In this document: in pieces, positions 8,921-18,500 of the stretch
Layout: each line of letters opens with the position of its first letter
Position numbering within the stretch: position 1 is the first letter of the stretch
NCBI GenBank assembly: GCA_964442185.1
Contig: CAYTWT010000176.1
Coordinates: forward strand, 6,785-70,784
Reading direction: 5' to 3'
Source: CADEEV01 sp964442185
GTDB taxonomy: Bacteria; Acidobacteriota; Vicinamibacteria; Fen-336
DNA length: 64,000 nucleotides
The notes under the pieces: model-generated
What the model saw: the letters and a program-made list of their open reading frames with translations, nothing else
Database searches by the model: none
What the model was told of the DNA's origin: nothing
Position numbers and translations under genes: made by a program

Positions 8921-9030
8921 ACCGTGTTCGGCCCCTCGATGTTCCGCAACGAGAACGGTCTACTCGCGGGCTACGAGTACGTCGATATGGCGTAGAGCGA
9001 CATCGGCGGGTTCGTCGAACCCCCCAAGGT
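8921..9030 (+). pseudogene. decayed duplicate fragment of cusA
   Basis: These ~110 bases align without gaps to cusA bases 6164-6273 at about 90% identity (around 11 differences counted by eye). The frame reads TVFGPSMFRNENGLLAGYEY where cusA has TVFGPSMIRNENGLLAGYVY. A GAG-to-TAG change puts a stop inside it, so it cannot be functional. It lies between the DMT gene and the STAS gene. A copy of a neighbouring gene this short suggests a past duplication or a recombination scar rather than a second pump. Confidence 0.85.
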
Positions 9031-9137
9031 CGCCAGGCTAGAACCGTGACCGCTTTGGGAGTAGAACTTCACCTGCGGGGTCGGCCAGCCGATGCTGCGT
9101 GAGAAGGCCTGCCGGACCTGCTGGGGGGCGCTCCGCC

Positions 9138-9488
9138 ATGGACGTTCGCCTGACGCGATCGGGGTCGACGCTCGTGGCTAGGCCGCTCGGCCGCTGGCTG
9201 GACGGCCACACAGCACCCGAACTCCAGCGCGCCGTCGCCACCGGGATCGACGGCGGTGCCCGGTCGGTCGTGCTCGATCTCGGCGAGGTCACCACCGTCG
9301 ATTCGGCTGGGCTCGGTACGATGGTGAGGCTGCTGAAGCTGATCCCCGAGGGTGGCAAGCTGGTCCTGTGCAGCTGCCGGCCCCAGGTCGCGGAGCTTCT
9401 GGAGCGCGGCCGGCTCGACTCGATCCTGGTGGCCTATCCCGACGCGGACGCCGCCATCCGCGCGCTCACACCAGGCCCGCCGGGCTGA
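9138..9488 (+). CDS. STAS-domain anti-sigma-factor antagonist-like protein
   Basis: The 116-residue single STAS domain has the SpoIIAA-type core VVLDLGEVTTVDSAGLGTMV, including the Ser in DSAGLG that anti-sigma kinases phosphorylate. ELQRAVATGIDGG and AELLERGRLDSIL flank it as expected. It would act in a partner-switching circuit, binding an anti-sigma or switch kinase when unphosphorylated. No kinase or phosphatase partner is adjacent. ATG 9138 gives MDVRLTRSGST; a longer frame opens at 9099 but adds no conserved sequence. Confidence 0.85.
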   Translation: MDVRLTRSGSTLVARPLGRWLDGHTAPELQRAVATGIDGGARSVVLDLGEVTTVDSAGLGTMVRLLKLIPEGGKLVLCSCRPQVAELLERGRLDSILVAYPDADAAIRALTPGPPG

Positions 9489-9589
9489 TAGCGAACTGGC
9501 GTCCCGCAAGCGCCAGGCAAGCGGGCACCGCGCTCCAGCGTCTCCCGAGTTGGTGAGATTGGTCCGACCTCAGACGTCGCTCGAGTTCT

Positions 9590-10699
9590 TCAATCTCCGG
9601 GCCGTCGGTGAGCAGTGGCGTGGAACGCCCCCGGCAGCGCCACTTCCAAGAGCTCGAGATCCTCCGAGCACTCGGCCAGCGTGTGACTCGGCCCGGCCGG
9701 GATCACGTAGGCGTCACCCGCTCCAAGTTGTTGCGCCTCGCGCCCATCGCAGCGCAAGCTGGCCGCGCCGTCGAGGACGAACGCGAACAGCAGCTCCGCG
9801 TCATGGCTCCACGGCTGCGGCCCGCACGGCCCGTGCCAGCGAAACACTTGGGCGGATGCGAGCCCGTCCGTGGCCGCGGCGATTCCGAGATCGCGCGACT
9901 CGAAGCCGTGCATCCGCCCCGGGCGCCAGGCGGCCGCGGCGGCCCGGTGGTGGACGAACCGCTGACCGCCGAAGTGCCGATCCGGTCGCAAAGCTGGTGT
10001 CGGCAGCGTCAGCTCGAGGTCGGCGAGAGTTTCGTGGTCGGCGGGACAGCCGATCTCGATCACCTCCAGCCCGGGCGAGCTCTCGAGCACCCGGTGCCGA
10101 ATCCTCGGCGGCTGCAGCACCGAGTCTCCGGCCTGGAACAGGAACGGCGGGCCCTGGTCCTCGTACGCGAGACGCGCCCAGCCCTTGTAGCAGTAGATCA
10201 TCTGGAAACGGATCCGGTGGAAGTGCACGTAGTCCGCGACCGGCCCGCCCTCGGGGATTCGGATGTGCGAGGCGATGAAGCGGCCGCCTTGACGATCGGG
10301 GATCAGGTCGCGGTACAGCATTCCCGCGCGCCCCAGCCCCCACTGCGCCTCGTGTCCCATCCGCGTGAGCACGAAGGCCGGTCGCAGCGGAGTCAGCGCC
10401 AGCGGCGGATCCCAGGGAACGATCTCGACCTGCGTGCCGTTCGGGGCCACGAGCGACGTGGCGCCGCCCGCGAGCGCGCCGGGGTCGTCGCACAGCAGGC
10501 GCAGCACCCCTGGAGTACCCGTCCCCCCGCGCTCCAGCCGCACCCGAAGACCGTGCCCGGCGATCACGGCGACCCTGGGCTCGTCTGCAGGAAAGACCGC
10601 GGCGATGCTGAAGCCCAGGCGCCGCGTGAAGAAGCTCAGCGTCTCGTCGAGCTCGGAGCAAGGAAGCACGACCTCGGCCTCGCGGATTCCTGGCACCAT
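9590..10699 (-). CDS. VOC domain fused to two cupin domains
   Basis: The 369-residue protein starts with a vicinal-oxygen-chelate half-module (EAEVVLPCSELDETLSFFTRRLGF; VIAGHGLRVRLE; GTQVEIVPW). Two cupin folds follow. In the first, FHRIRFQMIYCYKGWARLAYEDQ and PPRIRHRVLES give metal-binding His/Glu positions. The second has AELLFAFVLDGAASLRCDG and GDAYVIPAGPSHTLAE. VOC and cupin domains both bind a divalent metal and often open or isomerise small ring compounds or sense sugars. The three-domain order suggests a lyase, dioxygenase or dehydratase-like enzyme of unknown substrate. It stands 12 bases downstream of the permease gene, perhaps in one transcript. Confidence 0.75.
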   Translation of the reverse strand: MVPGIREAEVVLPCSELDETLSFFTRRLGFSIAAVFPADEPRVAVIAGHGLRVRLERGGTGTPGVLRLLCDDPGALAGGATSLVAPNGTQVEIVPWDPPLALTPLRPAFVLTRMGHEAQWGLGRAGMLYRDLIPDRQGGRFIASHIRIPEGGPVADYVHFHRIRFQMIYCYKGWARLAYEDQGPPFLFQAGDSVLQPPRIRHRVLESSPGLEVIEIGCPADHETLADLELTLPTPALRPDRHFGGQRFVHHRAAAAAWRPGRMHGFESRDLGIAAATDGLASAQVFRWHGPCGPQPWSHDAELLFAFVLDGAASLRCDGREAQQLGAGDAYVIPAGPSHTLAECSEDLELLEVALPGAFHATAHRRPGD

Positions 10700-10711
10700 T
10701 GTCCCGAACCC

Positions 10712-12880
10712 TTATTCCAGCAGCTGCCAGTCCACGGCGAAGTGCAAGGGCTGGCTGGCGTCGGCCTTGATCGGCAGGCGCTGGCCGACCTTGAACCAAT
10801 GCTCGCGCTCCTTGGGCACGCCGACCCGCGCCGGCCCCTGCACCGGCGCGTGGCCAGGCACCTCGACAGAAAGCACGAGATCGTAGACGGGTCGCCCGTC
10901 GGCGTCGAAGAGTCCCAGCGGCTGGCTCCGCAGGATGGTGGCGCTGCCCGCTACGCCGGTGGCGAGCAGCCGCTGCTTCTCGGCCTCCACGTCAGCGGCG
11001 CGCGGCGGCGGCGTGGGGGCCGGTAGCGCGGCGGAGGCGACGGCCAGCGCGCCCAGATCCAGGGAAACGCGCGCTGGCATGCGCGGGTCGTAACGGACCG
11101 CGACCAGCGTCCCGGGCTGGACCTGGGAAACGCTCAGGCGGGAGATCAGCAGCTTCGTCTCCGCCTGGTAGGCGGCACCCTCCAGCGGGCGGACCTCCAG
11201 CAGGAACCCCACGACGGGGTCGTCGTTGACGGTCATGCCGGTGTCCCAGATCTTCAGGATCGCGGCCTCGGCCAGCACGCCGGAGACACGCAGCTCCCTG
11301 GCCTGCGAAGTCCCATCCAGCCTGTTGATCGCGGCGCATCCTGGGAGCGTCGTGGCCCCAAGGATCACCCACACGCCCGCCCGGAGCGCCCTCTGGACGC
11401 CGCTGTGGCGACGGCTGTAGGCGAAGTAAACCACGGAGCCCGCGGCCAGCCAGAGGCCGAAGCGGCCCCACGTCTGCCCCGGCAGCCCGGACATGAGGTA
11501 GACGCACGCGAGAACGCCGAGGCCAGGCACTACCGGCGACCACGGCGTGCGGAAGGGTCGCTTCAGGTCGGGCCGGGTCCGCCGCAGGATCAGAATTCCC
11601 CCGCACACCACCGCGAAGATGAAGAGCGTGCCCATGCTCGCGAGCTCTCCGAGCTCGGAGATGGGCGTGATCGCCGCGGCGAGGCCCATCACGAGGCCGG
11701 TGGCGAGGCTGGTGAGATGGGGGGTCTTGAAGCGCGGATGGAGCTCCGCGACCCAGGACGGAAGCAGGCCGTCCTTTGCCATCACGTAGCAGATGCGCGT
11801 CTGGGCGAGCATCCCCACCAGGATCACCGAGCTGAGGCCGGCGATGGCCCCGAGCTTCACAAGAGGTCTTAGCCAGGCCACGCCGATGGCATCGACTCCC
11901 ACCGCGAAGGGATCCGGCACGTTGAGCTCCTTGTAGCTCACGACCCCCGTGAGCACGAAGGCCACCAGGATGTAAAGGACCGCGCAGATGCCGAGCGAGC
12001 CCATGATCCCGATCGGTAGGTCGCGCTGGGGGTTCTTGGCCTCCTGGGCGGCGGTGGAGACGGAGTCGAAGCCCATGTAGGCAAAGAACACGACCGCGGC
12101 TCCCCGCACGATCCCGGTAAAGCCGTAGCGGCCGAACTCGCCCGTGTTCTCGGGGATGAAGGGCTGCCAGTTCGCAACGCGCACGTAGCCAACGCCCACG
12201 ACTACGAACAGCACCACCACCGACACCTTGATCGCCACCATCACCGCATTCAGGTTCGTGGACTCCCGGATGCCGAGCGCGACCACCGCGGTGGTGACGA
12301 GGACGATCAGCAGGGCGGGGAGGTTGAAGAGGCCCGTGGCGTGGGCCAGCGAGGCCGGATCGATGCCCTGTGCGGCGAGTCGCTCGGCCACCCCCGCGAG
12401 GGGCTCGAAGCGGCCCGCCGCCGTTTCCACGAGCAGCGTCCCCGGCGGGGCGAGCAGGGACGGGGGGATCGCGATCCCGAAGTCCCGCAAGAAGCTGCTC
12501 ACGTACCCCGACCACCCGACGGCCACGGTGGCCGGCCCGAGGGCGAACTCCAGGGTGAGAGCGCAGCCGATCAGGAAGGCAACGAACTCGCCCAGGGTGG
12601 CGTAGGCATAGGTATAGGCGGACCCCGACACGGGGATCATGGAGGCGAACTCCGAGTAGCACAGGCCCGCGAAGGCGCAGGCCACCCCGGCGAGGACGAA
12701 GGACAGGACGATGGCGGGGCCGCCGTACTGCGCCGCGGCCAGGCCGGTTAGGACGAAGATGCCGGCCCCGATGATGTCGCCGATGCCGAGCATCACCAGA
12801 CGGGTCGGTCCCATGACCCGTAGCAGCGCGTGATCGCCGCCGGTGTCGGCTTCGGCCACCAGCCCTTCGACGGACTTCAT
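10712..12880 (-). CDS. APC-family (cationic) amino-acid permease fused to a lipoprotein-like C-terminal module
   Basis: Residues ~1-490 form a twelve-to-fourteen-helix APC permease of the CAT type: MLGIGDIIGAGIFVLTG in helix 1, GSAYTYAYATLGEF in helix 3, FFAYMGFDSVSTAAQEAKNP and the C-terminal RPFRTPWSPVVPGLG loop. Without a stop it continues into a segment GVWVILGATTLPGC that looks like a complete lipoprotein signal peptide with lipobox. About 220 residues follow with two related beta-rich repeats (DTGMTVNDDPVVGFLLEVRP; YDLVLSVEVPG). This looks like the fusion of two genes. ATG 12880 (MKSVEG) matches CAT N-termini; an upstream start at 12928 is possible. Confidence 0.85.
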   Translation of the reverse strand: MKSVEGLVAEADTGGDHALLRVMGPTRLVMLGIGDIIGAGIFVLTGLAAAQYGGPAIVLSFVLAGVACAFAGLCYSEFASMIPVSGSAYTYAYATLGEFVAFLIGCALTLEFALGPATVAVGWSGYVSSFLRDFGIAIPPSLLAPPGTLLVETAAGRFEPLAGVAERLAAQGIDPASLAHATGLFNLPALLIVLVTTAVVALGIRESTNLNAVMVAIKVSVVVLFVVVGVGYVRVANWQPFIPENTGEFGRYGFTGIVRGAAVVFFAYMGFDSVSTAAQEAKNPQRDLPIGIMGSLGICAVLYILVAFVLTGVVSYKELNVPDPFAVGVDAIGVAWLRPLVKLGAIAGLSSVILVGMLAQTRICYVMAKDGLLPSWVAELHPRFKTPHLTSLATGLVMGLAAAITPISELGELASMGTLFIFAVVCGGILILRRTRPDLKRPFRTPWSPVVPGLGVLACVYLMSGLPGQTWGRFGLWLAAGSVVYFAYSRRHSGVQRALRAGVWVILGATTLPGCAAINRLDGTSQARELRVSGVLAEAAILKIWDTGMTVNDDPVVGFLLEVRPLEGAAYQAETKLLISRLSVSQVQPGTLVAVRYDPRMPARVSLDLGALAVASAALPAPTPPPRAADVEAEKQRLLATGVAGSATILRSQPLGLFDADGRPVYDLVLSVEVPGHAPVQGPARVGVPKEREHWFKVGQRLPIKADASQPLHFAVDWQLLE

Positions 12881-12961
12881 CGCGAACAAAGACTCCCCTG
12901 GGCTCAACCACCGTCCTCCGGGCGCCATACTATTACTGTTCGACGGGGCAGGCCGGCGCTA

Positions 12962-14164
12962 CTAGCCCGCGGGGCTGATCCGGAAGACGCTACCGCTGTA
13001 CTCGACGACATAGACCTCGCCGTCCGCGTCGATACCGAACGAGGACGGGTTGCGGACGCCGCGGAAGGCGGCCGTCCACTCGCGCCGCTCGACCGCGGCG
13101 CCGCCCGACAGCCGGAACGAGCGCACGAAGCCGGTTACGTAGTCGCCGTAGAAGTAGGTTCCCGCGTAGCCCGGCATGCGGCAGCCGCGGTACACGACGC
13201 CGCCCGTCACCGAAGCACCGTCGGGACGCGGGTACTCGAGCACCGGCATCGTGATGCCGGTCATATTGCAGCTCGACGCGTTGTAGCAGCGCGAGCCCTC
13301 GGTGACGTTCCAGCCGTAGTTCTGGCCACCGCGGCGAGGCGCCGTCTCGACGTCGATCTCCTCGAGAGCGCCCTGTCCGACGTCGCCGATGTAGAGGTCG
13401 CCGGTGACGCGGTCGAAAGAGAAGCGCCACGGGTTGCGCAGGCCGTAGGCATAGATCTCCGGCAACGCGCCCGCGGCCCCCGTGAAGGGGTTGTCGGCGG
13501 GGACGCCGTACGGGCTGCCAGCGTCGACGTTCACCCGCAACAGCTTGCCCAGCCGCGTCCCCAGGTTCTGGCCGTTGCGCTGTGGGTCGCCCCCGCTGCC
13601 GCCGTCGCCGAGCGCTATGAAGAGCGTGCCGTCCGAGGCGAACCCGAGCCCGCCGCCGTTGTGATTCGCGAACGGCTGGCGCACGAACATCAACTCGCGC
13701 TCGGTCGAGGCATCGACGCTGTCGGCGGTTCCGCTCGCGGCTCGGAACTCCGAGATGTGGGTGTCGCCGCTGCGGTCGGTGTAGTTGACGTAGAAGCGGC
13801 CGTTGGTCGCGAACTGCGGGTGGAACGCGAGGCCCAGGAGGCCGCGCTCGCCGCCCGAGCCAACGCGGGCCACGATGTCGAGAAACGGCGCCGCCACAAG
13901 GGCGCCGCCGCGCACGCTGCGAATCCGCCCGGCCTGCTCGACGACAAACAGACGCGCACGATCGCCGGGCGCCGATTGGAGGTCGAGCGGGCTCTGGAGG
14001 CCGGTCGCCACAGAAGTCAACGTCAGATCCGGCGTGCCGGACACGATCGCGCCGGCGGCGCAGCTGGCCGGCGACGCGGAAGTCGCGGGCGACGTCGGGG
14101 ACGCATCGGACCCGCCGCATGCCGCCTGGGCCAGCACCAAGGCAAGACCGCCGATTCGTCTCAC
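12962..14164 (-). CDS. PQQ-type glucose/sorbosone dehydrogenase-like lipoprotein
   Basis: This six-bladed propeller of the GSDH family has TGLQSPLDLQSAPGD, RLFVVEQAGRIR, GERGLLGLAFHPQF, FANHNGGGLGFASDG and YGLRNPWRFSFDRVTGDLYI in the usual order. GTG 14164 is chosen: GAGGAGG lies 6-7 bases upstream and the product begins MRRIGGLALVLAQAACGG, a good lipoprotein signal. The enzyme family oxidises aldose sugars outside the cytoplasm using PQQ. Whether PQQ is used here cannot be told, since no pqq gene is present in the window. Cys pairs (RCYNASSCN) may form a disulfide. Length is about 400 residues. Confidence 0.88.
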   Translation of the reverse strand: MRRIGGLALVLAQAACGGSDASPTSPATSASPASCAAGAIVSGTPDLTLTSVATGLQSPLDLQSAPGDRARLFVVEQAGRIRSVRGGALVAAPFLDIVARVGSGGERGLLGLAFHPQFATNGRFYVNYTDRSGDTHISEFRAASGTADSVDASTERELMFVRQPFANHNGGGLGFASDGTLFIALGDGGSGGDPQRNGQNLGTRLGKLLRVNVDAGSPYGVPADNPFTGAAGALPEIYAYGLRNPWRFSFDRVTGDLYIGDVGQGALEEIDVETAPRRGGQNYGWNVTEGSRCYNASSCNMTGITMPVLEYPRPDGASVTGGVVYRGCRMPGYAGTYFYGDYVTGFVRSFRLSGGAAVERREWTAAFRGVRNPSSFGIDADGEVYVVEYSGSVFRISPAG

Positions 14165-14330
14165 GCAGGGCCTCCTCTTCTCGATATGCGACAAGATTTT
14201 ACGCCCTTGACAGGACTTGGCTTGGCAACCCGATCGGCCTCAGCCACAATCATCCCGAACCGGTGCCCCTCCGCCTTGGTCCGGCCGAGAGCCCCCCAAA
14301 AAGGACCTCCTGGATAACTCGAGACTAGAG

Positions 14331-15506
14331 ATGCGCCAGCTTCGATCGACACACATGATTCTCGCCGGCATGGCGGCGCTCGCCGTTCTCGGCTGCGGCA
14401 AGACCCAGACCGACGCGGCGCCGGGCCGCGGGGCCCAGGGTCCGGGCGGTGCTGGCGGTGCTGGCGGCGGCGCGCGGGCGCTGCCCGTCAAGGCCGGGCC
14501 GGTTCAAGTGCAAGACGTGGTGTACCGCATTCAAGCGCTCGGCACGCTCGAAGCCGAGGAGCTGATCCAGGTGACCGCCGAGGTCGACGGCGCGGTCAGC
14601 GAGGTGCGCTTCCGCGAGGGCGACCGCGTCAGGCGCGATACGGTGATCGCGCTGATCGATCCAGCGCGGTATCGGCTCGAAGCCGAACGCGCCAACGCCA
14701 ACCATCGCCGGGCCCTGGCCGACCAGGCGCGCGCCGAGCAGGACCTGAAGCGGCGCGAAGAGCTCGCGCGCCAGAGCCTGCTCTCGGTCGAGGAGCTGAA
14801 CCGCGCGCGCGTCGACTACGAGAAGCTGGCCGCCGAAGCGGCCTCCAGCAAGGCCGCTCGCGACATCGCGGTCCAGAACGTCGCCCGCTCTCGCGTCAAG
14901 CCATTCCACGCCGGCGTGATCGACAAGCGCCTGGTGGACACCGGCCAGTTCGTGCGCGCCGGGACCGTGCTCGGCAACCTCGTCGACACGACGCGGCTGC
15001 GGCTGCGCTTCAAGATCTCGGAAGGTGAGTCATTGCGAGCTCGCGTCGGCCAAGCGGTCACGTTCCGCGTGGGCTCCCTCGGCGGACTCGATTTCAACGG
15101 CGAGATCTACCACGTCGGTCAGGTGGCCGACCCGGCCACACGCCAGGTCGAGGTGCTCGGTTGGGTGAAGAACCCGGGAACGCTGAAGCCCGGGTTCTTT
15201 GCGGAGGTCGCCCTGCCCAGCGAGAGCAAGAAGGGCGCCCTGGTGGTTCCGGAGACGGCCATCCAGGCCAGCGAGCGCGGCTTCATCGCGTTCGTGATCC
15301 AGGACGGCAAGGCGCGGGTTCGCCCGGTCAAGATCGGGCTTCGGACCGGCGGCGGCGGCGTCGAGATCCTCTCCGGGCTCGAGGCCGGCGAGACGATCGT
15401 GTACGAGGGCTCGGACCGCATGGCGGACGGCGTGGCCGTCCGCATCGACGGCGTGCAGAAGGCCGAGGGTCCGAAGGACGCAGCCGAGAAGGGAGCGACG
15501 CGATGA
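14331..15506 (+). CDS. RND efflux periplasmic adaptor lipoprotein (MexA/AcrA type)
   Basis: The protein of about 391 residues begins MRQLRSTHMILAGMAALAVL followed by GCGK, a lipoprotein signal. A low-complexity Gly/Ala linker comes next, then the adaptor core: VEAEELIQVTAEVDGAV-like lipoyl half (seen as LEAEELIQVTAEVDGAVSEV), an alpha-hairpin rich in Arg/Glu/Ala (residues ~110-160), and beta-barrel elements with LKPGFFAEV. It links an inner-membrane RND pump to an outer-membrane channel. It overlaps the pump gene by four bases (ATGA). No TolC gene follows, so it may share a channel encoded elsewhere. It faces the divergent dehydrogenase gene over ~165 bases. Confidence 0.9.
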   Translation: MRQLRSTHMILAGMAALAVLGCGKTQTDAAPGRGAQGPGGAGGAGGGARALPVKAGPVQVQDVVYRIQALGTLEAEELIQVTAEVDGAVSEVRFREGDRVRRDTVIALIDPARYRLEAERANANHRRALADQARAEQDLKRREELARQSLLSVEELNRARVDYEKLAAEAASSKAARDIAVQNVARSRVKPFHAGVIDKRLVDTGQFVRAGTVLGNLVDTTRLRLRFKISEGESLRARVGQAVTFRVGSLGGLDFNGEIYHVGQVADPATRQVEVLGWVKNPGTLKPGFFAEVALPSESKKGALVVPETAIQASERGFIAFVIQDGKARVRPVKIGLRTGGGGVEILSGLEAGETIVYEGSDRMADGVAVRIDGVQKAEGPKDAAEKGATR

Positions 15507-18500
15507 GCGAAACCCACGGCGCGGGTCGCGAGCCGGAAACCGAGGATCCGCTCAAGATCGCCACCGGCATGACGCTCGCGGACATCTCGATCCGCAACCA
15601 CGTTTTCGCCTGGATGCTGATGTTCGCGCTGATCGGCTTCGGTCTGATCTGCTATACGGGATTCGGAGGCGTCGTCAAGGGGCTCGGGATCAGCCAGAAC
15701 CCCGACGTCGACTTTCCGGTCGTGAACGTCTCCGTGAACTACGAAGGCGCCTCGCCCGAGGTGATGGAGACGGACATCGTCGAGCCGCTCGAAGACGCCG
15801 TCACCTCGATCGAGGGCATCAAGGAGATCACCTCGACCTCGCGCCAGGGCTCGGCCAACATCACGGTGGAGTTCGAGCTCAACCGCAACATCGACGTCGC
15901 GCTGCAGGACGTCCAGGCGCGCGTCGCCCAGGCCCAACGCCGCCTGCCGCGCGAGGTCGACCCGCCTGGGATCAGCAAGTCGAACCCCGAAGACCGGCCG
16001 CTGTTGTGGGTGGGGCTCTCGGGCAACCGCCCGGCGACGGTTCTCGCCGACTACGCGCGCAACGTGCTGCGGCCCCAGCTCCAGACGATCCCCGGCGTCG
16101 GCGAGATCGACTTCATGGGCTTCCGCGAGCGCAACGTGCGCGTGTGGTACGACGCCACCCGGCTCGAGGCCCAGGGGCTGACCGTCCAGGACGTGATCCG
16201 CGCGATCGGCCGCGAGCACCTTGAGATGCCCGCCGGACGGATCGAGGGCGTGGGGCGCGAGCTGAACGTCCGCGCCGAGGGTGAAGCGATCGACATCGAG
16301 GCCTTCGGCGGTCTCGTCATCACCTACAAGGACGGCGCCCCGGTACGGATGCGTGACGTCGCGCTGGTCGAAGACGGCCTCGAGGACTCGCGCCGCACCA
16401 ACCGCGCGATGGGCGAGACCGCGATCGGCTTCGGCATCAAGAAGCTGCGCGGCGCCAACGCGGTCCAGGTCGGCCACGACGTGAAGGCCAAGCTCGCCGC
16501 GCTCGGCAAGCAGGTGCCCGAAGGCATGACGCTGGCGATCAACTTCGACCAGACGACCTACATCGAGGAATCGATCAACGAGATCCTGTTCACGCTGGTG
16601 ATGGCGTCGCTCTTGACCGGCCTGGTGTGCTGGCTGTTCCTCGGCTCCTGGTCGACCACGATCAACGTGCTGCTCGCGATCCCGACCTCGATCCTGGGCA
16701 CCTTCATTGCGATCTACTTCTTCGGCTTCACGCTCAACACCTTCACGGTGCTGGGTCTCTCGCTGGTCGTCGGCATCGTCGTCGACGACGCGATCATGGT
16801 GCTCGAGAACATCTACCGGCACCGGGAGCACGGCGAGGGCAAGGTCAAGGCCGCGTCGATCGGGGCGCGTGAGATCACCTTCGCCGCCGCGGCCACCACC
16901 GCGGCGATCGTCGCGATCTTCCTGCCGGTGGCCTTCATGAAGGGCATCATCGGCAAATTCTTCTTCCAGTTCGGCGTCACCATCTCGGTGGCGGTGCTGA
17001 TCTCGCTGCTCGAAGCGCTGACGCTGACGCCGATGCGCTGCTCGCGCTTCCTGCAGGTGGGCGAGCGGCGCGGCCGGCTCGGCGAGGGCGTCGATCGGAC
17101 CTTCGCGCGGCTCTCCGCGGCCTACCAGCGCGCGCTGGAGCCGGCGCTGCATCACCGCGGCTGGGTGTTGGGCGGCGCGTTCGGCCTGTTCTTCGCGTCG
17201 CTCTTGATACTGAGAGTGCTGCCGCAGGAGTTCGTGCCGCGCCAGGACACCAGCCGCTTCGGGCTTCGCTTCAACCTGCCGATCGGCACCGCGCTGCCAC
17301 TGACCGACCGCGTCGCCAAGGACGTCGAGGCGTACCTGGCGGGTCGCCCCGAGGTCAACCGCTACACGGGCGGCGTGGGCGGCTTCGGCGGCGGTGGTGG
17401 TGGCGGCGGCGACGTCTCCTCGGGCAACTTCATGGTGACGATGAAGGACCCACGCGACCGCCCGCGCGACCAGAAGCTCGGCCGCGCGCTGCGCATGCAC
17501 GAGTTCATGGACGTGGTGCGGCGCGACCTGTCGCAGCTGCCGGGCGTTCGCATCTCGCTCCAGGATCCGTCGCAGCAGGGCTTCACCTCCGGCCGCGGCT
17601 TCCCGGTGGAGTTCTCGATCCGCGGCCACGACTGGGACACGCTGGCGCAGAAGTCGAAAGAGATCATGGAGAAGCTGCGCGCCACCAACACCGTGATCGA
17701 CCTGGACAGCGACTATCGCGTCGGCATGCCCGAGGTTCAGGTGATCCCCGACCGCAACAAGGCGGCCGACCTGGGCGTCTCGATGGCGGACATCGGCGAG
17801 ACGATCAACGCCGCGATCGGCGGCGTGCGCGCGGGCAAGTTCAAGGACAAGGGACGCCGCTTCGACATTCGGGTGCGGCTGATGGCCCAGCAGCGCGAGC
17901 GGCCCGAGGACATCGCGCGGCTCCTGGTGCGAACGCGGAATGGCAGCCTGGTGCGGCTGGGCGACATCGTGCAGATCCGGCAGGCGCCCTCGCTCCAGGC
18001 GATCACCCGGAAGGATCGCGAGCGCGCGATCACCATCTTCGGCAACCCGACGCCCGGCGTTTCGCAAGGCGTCGCGATCGAGACCAGCCTGGGGATCGCG
18101 CGCGAAGTGCTGCCGGACGGTTATCGGGTCCTGCCGTCGGGAAGCAGCCAGGCCTTCCAGGAGGCTTTCTCCTCGCTGGCCTTCGCCTTCGTGATGGGGC
18201 TGATCGTTGCCTACATGGTGCTGGCCGCGCAGTTCAACGCCTTCTCGCACCCGCTCACAGTGCTGCTGGCACTGCCTTTCAGCATCAGCGGGGCGCTCGC
18301 CGCGCTCTGGATCTCGGGCCAGAGCCTCAACGTGTACAGCGTCCTCGGGCTGATCCTGCTGATGGGCATCGCGAAGAAGAACTCGATCATGCTGGTGGAC
18401 TTCACGAACCAGGTGCGCGAGCGTGGCGTCGAGCGGCATCAGGCCCTGCTCGAGGCCTGCCCGATCCGGCTGCGGCCGATCCTGATGACGTCGCTCGCGA

